Shown here: one piece after another, positions 1 to 5,662 of the stretch
How the letters are laid out: the number at the start of each line of letters is the position of its first letter
How positions within the stretch are numbered: the first letter of the stretch is position 1
DNA from: Candidatus Tayloriibacteriota bacterium
Lineage (GTDB): Bacteria > Patescibacteriota > Minisyncoccia > Phycocordibacterales > PALSA-1337
DNA: 5,917 nt
NCBI GenBank assembly: GCA_023269245.1
Contig: JAHFMB010000062.1
Span: 1 to 5,917 of the forward strand
Direction of reading: 5' to 3'
Notes under the pieces: model-generated
Told to the model about the DNA's origin: nothing
The model's input: only the letters and a program-made list of their open reading frames with translations
Databases searched by the model: none
Made by a program: the position numbers and the translations under genes

Positions 1-405
1 GACAACATTCGTGAAATTGAGGGGATTATCAATGTTATTGCGTGCCAAACTCAGCTCAAAAATAGGGAGTTGAATCTTAATGAGATCAGAAACATCCTCA
101 AAAATAACCTCAAACCAAAAAAAATGATGTCTGTAAAAGACGTAGTCAAGATTGTCTCCGAGTTTTATAACATTGATGAAGATAGTATTTATAACAAGAC
201 CCGCAGAAAAGAAGTTGTCCGTCCTCGCCAGGTAGTTATGTACATACTAAGGGAGGACTTTGGTATATCTTTCCCTTCGATTGGAGAAAAACTAGGGGGG
301 AGGGATCATACCACAGTCATTCACTCGTATGAGAAGATGCGGGAAGAAATAAAAACTGACCAGTTGTTGTTACAGGAAATAACGCAGGTGCGCACAATGT
401 TGTAG
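1..405 (+). CDS. dnaA: DnaA, chromosomal replication initiator, C-terminal part (5' end outside window)
   Basis: DnaA binds DnaA boxes at oriC and opens the origin. The reading frame is open from base 1 and gives 134 residues before TAG; an in-frame TTG at 70 is not the real start, because the residues before it are also DnaA. NIREIEG at residues 2-8 matches the sensor II/lid motif (NVRELEG in other DnaA proteins), with R4 as the sensor II arginine. A linker follows, then domain IV from about residue 43, with TRRKEVVRPRQ near 67-77 and the DnaA signature GGRDHTTVIHSYEKM at 99-113, which forms the DNA-contacting helix-turn-helix. The protein therefore ends normally; only the N-terminal domains and most of the AAA+ domain lie upstream of the window. 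The stop is followed at once by a perfect DnaA box and an AT-rich spacer, as at many dnaA-dnaN origins. Identification is very secure. Confidence 0.97.
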   Translation, partial: DNIREIEGIINVIACQTQLKNRELNLNEIRNILKNNLKPKKMMSVKDVVKIVSEFYNIDEDSIYNKTRRKEVVRPRQVVMYILREDFGISFPSIGEKLGGRDHTTVIHSYEKMREEIKTDQLLLQEITQVRTML

Positions 406-406
406 T

Positions 407-415
407 TGTGGATAA
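407..415 (-). promoter_or_regulatory. DnaA box, perfect consensus TTATCCACA
   Basis: The plus strand reads TGTGGATAA, the exact complement of the consensus DnaA box. It begins two bases after the dnaA stop codon. It could serve origin binding, autoregulation of the dnaA/dnaN region, or both. Confidence 0.75.
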
Positions 416-421
416 AGTAGT

Positions 422-457
422 GAATAGTTTGTGTGTAGAGAATAGTTTAGGTGTTGG
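422..457 (+). repeat. Two imperfect 18-bp tandem repeats in the putative origin
   Basis: Two adjacent 18-bp units, 422-439 and 440-457, share 14 of 18 positions. Both begin GAATAGTTT and carry GTGT at the same offset. They lie just right of the perfect DnaA box, so they may be weak initiator-binding repeats, but nothing in the sequence proves this. Confidence 0.5.
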
Positions 458-631
458 TAACTTGGGTAGTAATCCACTGAGTAGTAAAAAGTTTTATTTA
501 TTTAAATTGATACCATAGTAAGGAAAAAGTTGGGTACTAATAATATGTTGAGAAATAAGGTTATTATAAAGATATCAACATATACACAACCCTAATAACA
601 GTTTGTGATTTATAAAAAATAAAAAATTACC

Positions 632-1738
632 ATGAAATTAGAGTTGGGGTTCAAAAAATTCAAAGACGCGGTCAATCTGGTCGATAAGGTGGCACACAAA
701 CATCAGACTCTACCCGTTCTTTCTTGTATTTTAATTGAAGTTTCAAAAAATACCGCTCTTTTGAAGGCAACCAACCTTGATGTTGGTGTCGAAGTATCAA
801 TCCCTGTAAAATCAGACACAGTAGGAATTATAGCGGTCCCAGCCCAGACACTATCATCTTTCTTGGCCCAGATCCAAGAACAAAACCAGACGGTCATATT
901 GGAGCTTGTTTCAGGAAATCTACACATTAAAACAACTAAATCAAAAGGAGTCATTAAGACTATACCACCCGAAGATTTTCCTAGTATCCCCAAGATCAAA
1001 GACGGTCAAGAATACCAAATCCCCACCACAGATTTTATTGATGGTCTTACCTCGGTATCTTACAGCGCCTCAATTTCAAGTGTAAAACCAGAACTTTCAA
1101 GCGTGTATATATATAAAGACGGTGAACACCTTACCTTTGTGGCTACTGACTCATTTCGTTTAGCTGAAAAGAAGATTAAAATCCCAATTACCAACAAGTT
1201 AAATGATATTTTAGTACCATTTAAAAATATAGCTGACCTCATCAGGGTATTAGAAAGTTTTGGTTCAACAGCAACAGTAAAAGCAAACAAAAACCTCATT
1301 TCGTTTGAATACGAAGACATATACATTGTCTCACGAATTATTGACGGCACATTCCCTGACTACCGACAAATTATTCCCAAAACATCCACAACAGAGATTG
1401 TCGCTTTGAAGCAAGACATTATGAACGCACTTAAAATATCCAATATTTTTTCAGACAAATTCAATCAAGTGCATCTGACGATTGACCCCAAAAAGAAGCT
1501 ATTCGAAATTCAAACAAAAAATAGTGATGTGGGCGAGAATCAAACCCAAGTGGACGCTGCCCTCAAAGGAGAAAATATGGAGATAAACTTCAATTACAAA
1601 TATCTTATCGATGGTTTCCAGTCTATACATGCCGACAGTGTCACCCTACTCCTTAACGGACTCAATAAACCAGTCGTTATAAAGCCGATTTCAGGGGATC
1701 AGCGATTTTTGTACCTAGTTATGCCGATGAACCGATAG
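632..1738 (+). CDS. dnaN: DNA polymerase III beta subunit (sliding clamp)
   Basis: The beta clamp is a ring-shaped dimer that encircles DNA and tethers DNA polymerase III and other replication and repair proteins. The 368-residue product is close to the usual length (366 in E. coli). The N-terminus, with its conserved TLPVLSCILIEV stretch at about residues 27-38, and the C-terminus ending YLVMPMNR match the family, where VMPMR/L is the typical ending. The three clamp domains span roughly 1-120, 125-250 and 255-368. ATG 632 is chosen because homology starts right there. No Shine-Dalgarno sequence precedes it. A TATAAA at 611-616 could be a -10 box giving a leader of under 10 nt, but no good -35 was found. 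It lies downstream of dnaA, separated by the putative origin, and almost touches the next gene. Confidence 0.97.
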   Translation: MKLELGFKKFKDAVNLVDKVAHKHQTLPVLSCILIEVSKNTALLKATNLDVGVEVSIPVKSDTVGIIAVPAQTLSSFLAQIQEQNQTVILELVSGNLHIKTTKSKGVIKTIPPEDFPSIPKIKDGQEYQIPTTDFIDGLTSVSYSASISSVKPELSSVYIYKDGEHLTFVATDSFRLAEKKIKIPITNKLNDILVPFKNIADLIRVLESFGSTATVKANKNLISFEYEDIYIVSRIIDGTFPDYRQIIPKTSTTEIVALKQDIMNALKISNIFSDKFNQVHLTIDPKKKLFEIQTKNSDVGENQTQVDAALKGENMEINFNYKYLIDGFQSIHADSVTLLLNGLNKPVVIKPISGDQRFLYLVMPMNR

Positions 1739-1741
1739 CAC

Positions 1742-2002
1742 ATGTTATCAATAGGACAATTTTTCAAAAAGATTAAAAACAAACACTCACGTGAGGTGTT
1801 TGTTCGGACGGTTGTTGGAGAGGTTATACAAAAGCATACACAGGCGCACATTCCAACAGAATCAATCGTGTTTTCTTCTGACACCATCATCCTACAACAC
1901 ATATCATCTGCGGCCCGTTCTCACATTTTTATCAAAAAACAGGCAATTTTAAAAGAAATTGCGGAGCGACAAGATATAAAAGTGATCTCCGACATTAAAT
2001 GA
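1742..2002 (+). CDS. Small DUF721/DciA-like protein, possible replicative helicase loader
   Basis: This 86-residue protein starts 3 bp after the dnaN stop, has no Shine-Dalgarno sequence, and is probably co-transcribed and translationally coupled with dnaN. I recognise no strict signature, but the order of elements fits DUF721 (DciA): an N-terminal helix, a V-x-x-VVG turn at about 21-26 (W-x-x-VVG in typical members), a T/P-rich strand, a strand-turn-strand near 40-52, an SSAAR segment at 55-59 that aligns with the usual S-x-A-x-x-EL region, a helix about 62-75, and a final IKVISDIK strand. Established knowledge: DciA is the ancestral loader of the replicative helicase DnaB in bacteria lacking DnaC/DnaI. 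The position beside dnaA and dnaN supports such a role, but the assignment rests on pattern only. The central tryptophan is absent. It could instead be an unrelated small protein. Confidence 0.55.
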   Translation: MLSIGQFFKKIKNKHSREVFVRTVVGEVIQKHTQAHIPTESIVFSSDTIILQHISSAARSHIFIKKQAILKEIAERQDIKVISDIK

Positions 2003-2024
2003 AACGCTCTAGCGTCGCGAAAAA
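2003..2024. other. Convergent junction with GCGTCGCGAA repeats and a small quasi-palindrome
   Basis: Only 22 bp separate the small gene after dnaN from the converging PBP gene. The 5-bp-stem quasi-palindrome ACGCT-CT-AGCGT lies at 2004-2015, and the 10-bp direct repeat GCGTCGCGAA occurs at 2012-2021 and 2030-2039, the second copy inside the PBP coding end. Each copy holds the self-complementary TCGCGA, so the two could pair with each other across 12 bp. It may act as a weak bidirectional terminator, but there is no T-run, so this is uncertain. Confidence 0.3.
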
Positions 2025-4562
2025 CTAAGGCGTCGCGAAGAACGTTGTTGTGGCTGTCCCTTTATTGAAGACACTGTCATACAGTGTCACTGAAAGGGTG
2101 TTGCTGCTGCCCAAACCTCCAACATCTGAGGGAAAGAATGAAATATTGAGGGGGTCGCGTTCAGAGGTCAGCACGTATTTTCCATTCAAATACACCTCCG
2201 TTTTCTTTGCAGGATAAAAACCCAAAGACTGCAGACGAATCGTGAGAGCATCATGTGATGTTATTGACGATCCAGCTGCGGGGGAGATGAAACTCACCCG
2301 AGGCGCTCTGTCGGCCGTATGTACATCATCAGTTTGGTTTGGTATTGCCACGGAAGTCGCCTCCTTAAAGTCAGGGTGGTTTTTTTGATACTCACCAAAC
2401 CACTTGCGTACCCCATACTCCCAATACTCAAATTGAGGATCTTGTTTTGGGTCAGTTGGGGCCGGGCCGCGGGGGTTATCTTTATCTAACCAAAAAAGGA
2501 TACTATGCACGTTCCGCGCGACAACCTCACTTTTAGTTTCCGCTGGAGTATTTTCCGTAGCCAACTTGCCGGAAATAGTGTCTTTCCAATATGATTGGCC
2601 ACCTTCCCAAATACCGCGAAGCACTGGTTTATTATCACTTAGAGGTGGAGGAGGGGACTGGAAATTTTCTACAGGCAACCCCTTGACGGCCTGGGACATG
2701 AATGCGCCCCAGACCGGAGAAATGATTAGTCCGGCCACATTCTGGCGCATTGGCGTATTGTCATTTTTGCCTGCCCATGCTCCGACTACAAGGTTTGGTG
2801 TGTAACCTACAGCCCACACATCCCGGTAGTCATTGGTGGTACCTGTTTTCATGGCAACAGGTCTTCCAACACTCTCACCGATCGCCCGCAAACTCTCCAT
2901 ACGCACTTTTGTGTCCGAAAGAATACTGGAGATCTGACGGGCTATTTCCGGTTCGAGTGCTTGAGATGGGGAAACAGCCGTTGGCACACTTTCCAAAATA
3001 ATACCCTTGCTATCTTCCACGCGGAGGATAGAACGATACGGATTTCTCATACCATCATTGGCGAAAACACCATATGCACTGGTCAAATCGAGAAGGGAAA
3101 CTTCGCCGCCCCCAAGAACCAATGTTAGCCCATACCGGTTGGGGTCATTAAGACCAGTAATGCCCATATCCGCAGCTGTTTCCATGGAGTCCTTCAGTCC
3201 GGTCATGTATAGCGTCTTTACTGCGGGAATGTTGCGTGAGTGCGCAAGAGCCTCACGAATCGTCATGGGGCCGGTATAGTTGAAATCAAATTCGTCAGGT
3301 GAGTAGCACACTTTTTCCGGATCTTCCGCCGGATCTTTTGGTTTTCCTTCAACCGTACAACGCAGGGAAAATTCGGTTTTTGTATCAAACAACACCGTCT
3401 CAGGAGTGAATCCTTTTTTAAAGGCGGTTGCATACACAAATGGTTTGAATGTCGACCCCGGCTGGCGCTTGGCAAGTGCAATGTTAAAATTCCCTTCTAT
3501 TTTTGAACTGAAATAGTCGCGCGACCCGACCATCGTCAAGATATCACCGGTTTTTGGGTCGACTGCCACCATTGCTGTGTTGCTTGCATTGAAGTTTGAT
3601 TCAAGAGATGGGGCAAATTTGGTGACGACGTCCTCAGCCATTTGCTGTAAGCCAAAATCCAACGTCGTTATTACACGCAGCCCGCCATTGGCCACCATGT
3701 CTTCACCATATTTTTGGGTTACCAGATCTTTTACGTACATGACGAAATGGGGAGCACGTATAGAGGAGTCGTTTCGGGACAAAAATTGGATTTTTTCTGC
3801 AATTGCCGAATCGTAATCAGCCGACGAGATTTTCCCCAAGCTTTTCATGCGCTGTAGGACGAGTTTTTTGCGCGCGTCCAACTCCTCACGATGTGTTCCA
3901 TATGGTGAATAATACGTTGGTGCCTGGGGAATGGCGGCCAAATAAGCGGCCTGAGCCAGACTCACATCTTTTGCTGGTTTGCCAAAGAACGCCCTGCTGG
4001 CTTCCTCAACACCGAAGATAGTACCGCCATAGGAGGTGTCATTGAGGTATGTCTCAAGAATCTGTGGTTTGGGCATTACTCGGGTCAGTTTGACGGCGAT
4101 AACCCACTCTTTTATCTTACGCGTGATTGTTTTGTCTTTGGTGAGCAGTGAGTTTTTTACTACCTGCTGAGTGATTGTGGATGCTCCCTGGCCATATCCA
4201 CCAGTTGCGATGTTTGCCAGTACGGCGCGAATAATTGACGTTGGTTCAATGCCAATATTTTTATAAAAATCCGAGTCCTCAATAGCGATTGTGGCATCTT
4301 GGATGAATGGTGATATTTGTTCCAATGGGACAGCGGTTCGTTTGGCGTCTTTCCCCGTATCAAACAAAAGAATTGTGCCGGTACGGTCGTAAATTTTTGT
4401 CGATTCAGTAACTTTTCTGTTTTGGAATGAAGTGAGGTCGGGCATTTTGAGTGTAGCCACCCACAATGCTCCTAGGCCGACGATAATGAGGCCTGCAGAT
4501 ATGCCAAGCACTATAACCCTTTTTATTACGTGGTGCGCCTTCCTGCGTCGACGAGATGACAT
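2025..4562 (-). CDS. Class A penicillin-binding protein (PBP1A-type, bifunctional)
   Basis: This enzyme polymerises lipid II glycan strands and cross-links their peptides outside the membrane. With the chosen start it has 845 residues. After a basic tail (SSRRRRK) comes one membrane segment at about 14-36. The GT51 domain shows catalytic E95 in IEDSDFY, GQGASTITQQ (124-133), RKIKE (148-152) and ILETYLN (168-174). The transpeptidase domain shows STFK with nucleophile S370, SRN (442-444) and KTGTT (572-576). A proline-rich linker (about 637-640) and a stretch rich in W/Y/D lead to a beta-rich, Ig-like domain at about 755-845. An in-frame ATG at 4586 would add 8 residues, but a TATAAT box (4575-4570) lies between the two ATGs, exactly right for a leaderless transcript from 4562, so I prefer 4562. 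The usual GT51 histidine of EDxxFYxHxG is N102 here. The gene is divergent from ruvC. Confidence 0.95.
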   Translation of the reverse strand: MSSRRRRKAHHVIKRVIVLGISAGLIIVGLGALWVATLKMPDLTSFQNRKVTESTKIYDRTGTILLFDTGKDAKRTAVPLEQISPFIQDATIAIEDSDFYKNIGIEPTSIIRAVLANIATGGYGQGASTITQQVVKNSLLTKDKTITRKIKEWVIAVKLTRVMPKPQILETYLNDTSYGGTIFGVEEASRAFFGKPAKDVSLAQAAYLAAIPQAPTYYSPYGTHREELDARKKLVLQRMKSLGKISSADYDSAIAEKIQFLSRNDSSIRAPHFVMYVKDLVTQKYGEDMVANGGLRVITTLDFGLQQMAEDVVTKFAPSLESNFNASNTAMVAVDPKTGDILTMVGSRDYFSSKIEGNFNIALAKRQPGSTFKPFVYATAFKKGFTPETVLFDTKTEFSLRCTVEGKPKDPAEDPEKVCYSPDEFDFNYTGPMTIREALAHSRNIPAVKTLYMTGLKDSMETAADMGITGLNDPNRYGLTLVLGGGEVSLLDLTSAYGVFANDGMRNPYRSILRVEDSKGIILESVPTAVSPSQALEPEIARQISSILSDTKVRMESLRAIGESVGRPVAMKTGTTNDYRDVWAVGYTPNLVVGAWAGKNDNTPMRQNVAGLIISPVWGAFMSQAVKGLPVENFQSPPPPLSDNKPVLRGIWEGGQSYWKDTISGKLATENTPAETKSEVVARNVHSILFWLDKDNPRGPAPTDPKQDPQFEYWEYGVRKWFGEYQKNHPDFKEATSVAIPNQTDDVHTADRAPRVSFISPAAGSSITSHDALTIRLQSLGFYPAKKTEVYLNGKYVLTSERDPLNISFFPSDVGGLGSSNTLSVTLYDSVFNKGTATTTFFATP

Positions 4563-4569
4563 GGGTACT

Positions 4570-4575
4570 ATTATA
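4570..4575 (-). promoter_or_regulatory. -10 box of the PBP gene (leaderless promoter)
   Basis: The minus strand reads TATAAT, a perfect -10 hexamer, followed by 7 bp and then ATG at 4562. Transcription usually begins about 7 bp after the hexamer, so the mRNA would begin at or within a base of the start codon. No good -35 is visible at 16-18 bp spacing. This box decides the choice of start for the PBP. Confidence 0.7.
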
Positions 4576-4624
4576 GCGTATTCCATGCGACAACATACTC
4601 TCGTGTCATAGGAGGCTTAGGGGG

Positions 4625-4630
4625 TATAAT
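4625..4630 (+). promoter_or_regulatory. -10 box of ruvC (leaderless promoter)
   Basis: A perfect TATAAT lies 6 bp before the ruvC ATG, placing the expected transcription start on or next to the ATG. GTGTCA at 4603-4608 (4 of 6 matches to TTGACA, 16-bp spacer) is a possible weak -35. Together with the minus-strand -10 box this makes a compact 74-bp divergent promoter region between the two start codons. Confidence 0.7.
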
Positions 4631-4636
4631 TGAACC

Positions 4637-5116
4637 ATGACGACACGAATTATTGGTATTGACCCGGGGTATGACCGTTTGGGCATTGCTATTATCGAGA
4701 AACCAAAAAAGGGGAAAGAACTGGTTCTCCATTCAGAATGTTTTCAAACATCAGCCAAAGACGACATCTACACTCGTTTTGGCTGCGTTGCCTCTCACAT
4801 CGGGAATATTCTCGAGACATACAAGCCAGATGCGCTTGCCATCGAAACGTTATTTATTACTAAAAATCAGAAGACGGCAATGAGGGTTGCTGAGGCGCGC
4901 GGGATTATCTTATCAGAGGCGATCAGGCGTGGCGTATCTATTCATGAATATACACCGATGCAAATAAAAATGGCTGTAACGAGCGATGGTACGAGCGACA
5001 AGGGACGTGTAATCAAGATGGTTCACTTGCTCGTATCACTACCACGAAAGAAGGTGATTGATGACGAATATGATGCTATTGCTGCTGCGCTGACACATAG
5101 TGCGTGTACACGATGA
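4637..5116 (+). CDS. ruvC: Crossover junction endodeoxyribonuclease RuvC
   Basis: RuvC is a dimeric, Mg2+-dependent nuclease that cuts Holliday junctions during recombination and fork repair, normally together with the RuvAB branch-migration motor. The product has 159 residues (173 in E. coli). The RNase H-like fold shows all acidic catalytic residues: D9 in IGIDPG, E70 in AIETLF, and D143 and D146 in DDEYDAIAAALTH. F73 matches the conserved aromatic after the second acidic residue. The DNA-binding stretch MQIKMAVTSDGTSDKGRV (about 108-124) corresponds to the family's K-x-A-V-T-G-x-G-x-x-D-K region. The start follows a TATAAT by 6 bp, so the mRNA is probably leaderless. ruvA and ruvB are not directly downstream; a yebC-family gene, often the upstream neighbour of ruvC elsewhere, lies nearby but on the opposite strand. 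Confidence 0.96.
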   Translation: MTTRIIGIDPGYDRLGIAIIEKPKKGKELVLHSECFQTSAKDDIYTRFGCVASHIGNILETYKPDALAIETLFITKNQKTAMRVAEARGIILSEAIRRGVSIHEYTPMQIKMAVTSDGTSDKGRVIKMVHLLVSLPRKKVIDDEYDAIAAALTHSACTR

Positions 5117-5175
5117 GCAGCCTCGCGGGTTATACCCATCCGGGCATTGCTCCGCTCGGCAGCCTCGCGGGTTAT
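5117..5175 (+). repeat. 17-bp perfect direct repeat after ruvC
   Basis: GCAGCCTCGCGGGTTAT occurs at 5117-5133 and 5159-5175, 42 bp apart. The first copy starts right after the ruvC stop codon. The second runs into a perfect DnaA box; at the same place after the first copy the sequence reads TTATACCCA, a box with two mismatches. The copies are more GC-rich than their surroundings. The first contains the start of a small hairpin, GGGT-TAT-ACCC (5127-5137). No gene is seen in the 139-bp spacer 5117-5255. Confidence 0.75.
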
Positions 5176-5180
5176 CCACA
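5172..5180 (+). promoter_or_regulatory. Second perfect DnaA box (TTATCCACA)
   Basis: An exact consensus DnaA box lies in the ruvC/acidic-protein spacer, about 4.8 kb from the box behind dnaA. It may be a titration or regulatory site, or chance; a 9-mer can occur by chance, but the intergenic position close to dnaA makes a role plausible. Confidence 0.45.
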
Positions 5181-5255
5181 CCTGGCGTTTCTTGCGAAAG
5201 TTCCACATCTTTGTTACAACTGTCTGCATAGAAATTACTTTAATCAATAACGCAT

Positions 5256-5543
5256 ATGGCAACGGCAACAAAAACACGCGTCAAGTTCAGTAAACCAAAA
5301 AAAGGCTCACCAGCAGTTGAGGAGCACGCTGAAGAAATCGAACGCGCAGAGCCTGGTCTTGATGCAAAGCCGGGCAAAGTAAAAAAACCAATTGAGATTG
5401 ATGAGCCCGAGCCAACAGTTGCTATTGATGAAAAAGTTGAAGATGATCCGTTGGTTGGCGCAGTTGAGGAGGACGATGCGGCAGATGAAATTAGTCTTGA
5501 CAGGGAGGAGCTCAATCCATTTGGAGATCGTTGGGAAGAGTAA
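5256..5543 (+). CDS. Small acidic, probably disordered protein of unknown function
   Basis: I do not recognise a family. The 95-residue product has a short basic N-terminus (residues 1-17, rich in K/R/T), then a segment dominated by E, D, P and K with almost no aromatic residues, and a distinct end, ELNPFGDRWEE (85-95), holding one of its two F and its only W. There are no cysteines, no membrane segment and no signal peptide. Such composition suggests an intrinsically disordered, charged protein; the C-terminal motif may be a docking peptide (inference). The ATG at 5256 has no Shine-Dalgarno sequence; a TTTAAT at 5239-5244 could be a -10 box giving a leader of only a few bases. The continuous frame, the clean stop 3 bp before a large inverted repeat, and the biased composition argue for a real gene. 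The antisense frames here look like shadows. Confidence 0.7.
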   Translation: MATATKTRVKFSKPKKGSPAVEEHAEEIERAEPGLDAKPGKVKKPIEIDEPEPTVAIDEKVEDDPLVGAVEEDDAADEISLDREELNPFGDRWEE

Positions 5544-5546
5544 AGG

Positions 5547-5655
5547 GCGCGCAAAATAACACATTTATTTCTGTTGTGTAAATAGTAGCTACCACAAACT
5601 CGGTAGCTATTCACGTTTATTGAAACAACAGAAATAAATGTGTTATTTTGCGCGC
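5547..5655. repeat. Long perfect inverted repeat (31-bp arms) with a nested hairpin
   Basis: Bases 5547-5577 are the exact reverse complement of 5625-5655. Each arm has a GCGCGC base and an AT-rich body. The 47-bp loop holds a second hairpin: TAGCTACC (5586-5593), loop of 8, GGTAGCTA (5602-5609), extendable by one G-U and one A-U pair in RNA. The whole structure fills the gap between two convergent genes, starting 3 bp after one stop codon and ending 7 bp before the other. Possible roles are a bidirectional terminator/3' end stabiliser, or a small MITE-like element. No clear T-run follows either arm, and I see no target-site duplication. Confidence 0.9.
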
Positions 5656-5662
5656 TTATTGT

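Larger units (their letters stand above)
406..631. other. Candidate replication origin (oriC) in the dnaA-dnaN spacer
   Basis: This 226-bp spacer contains no gene. It starts with a perfect DnaA box (407-415, minus orientation). Weaker two-mismatch look-alikes occur at 472-480 (+), 451-459 (-, read TTACCAACA) and 579-587 (+); these are not convincing alone. GAATAGTTT occurs twice 18 bp apart (422-430, 440-448), and TAGTAA three times (467-472, 482-487, 516-521). From 481 to 631 the GC content is about 22% by hand count, with a run of almost only A and T around 485-508, suitable as an unwinding element. In many bacteria the origin lies next to dnaA, often in this spacer, so oriC is a reasonable inference; a single strong box is few for a full origin, and other boxes may lie upstream of dnaA. 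The promoter of dnaN must also be here. Confidence 0.6.

Noticed and set aside
70..405. A separate gene starting at TTG 70
   Set aside because: The frame is open to base 1 and the upstream residues (NIREIEG) are conserved DnaA sequence, so this is the 3' end of dnaA.
3007..4021. Plus-strand open frames inside the PBP gene
   Set aside because: They lie fully opposite the conserved PBP catalytic domains and show no recognisable motifs; they are shadows.
4563..4586. Upstream ATG at 4586 as the PBP start
   Set aside because: A perfect -10 box lies between the two ATGs and the 8 extra residues add nothing recognisable; no ribosome binding site supports the upstream start.
4610..4615. Perfect AGGAGG upstream of ruvC, as a ribosome binding site
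   Set aside because: It ends 21 nt before the ATG, too far, and lies upstream of the -10 box, so it would not be in the leaderless mRNA. No in-frame start codon is at the right distance.
5117..5180. CRISPR array
   Set aside because: There are only two copies of a 17-bp unit, no further regular spacing and no cas genes.
5240..5614. Antisense open frames over the acidic protein (5240-5614 and 5307-5564, minus)
   Set aside because: Their serine-rich or aromatic low-quality translations mirror the acidic codons on the plus strand, they run into the inverted repeat, and no start signal is visible.
5547..5655. Classical insertion sequence or transposon ends
   Set aside because: There is no transposase, the span is only 109 bp, and no target-site duplication was seen; only a MITE-like interpretation stays open.
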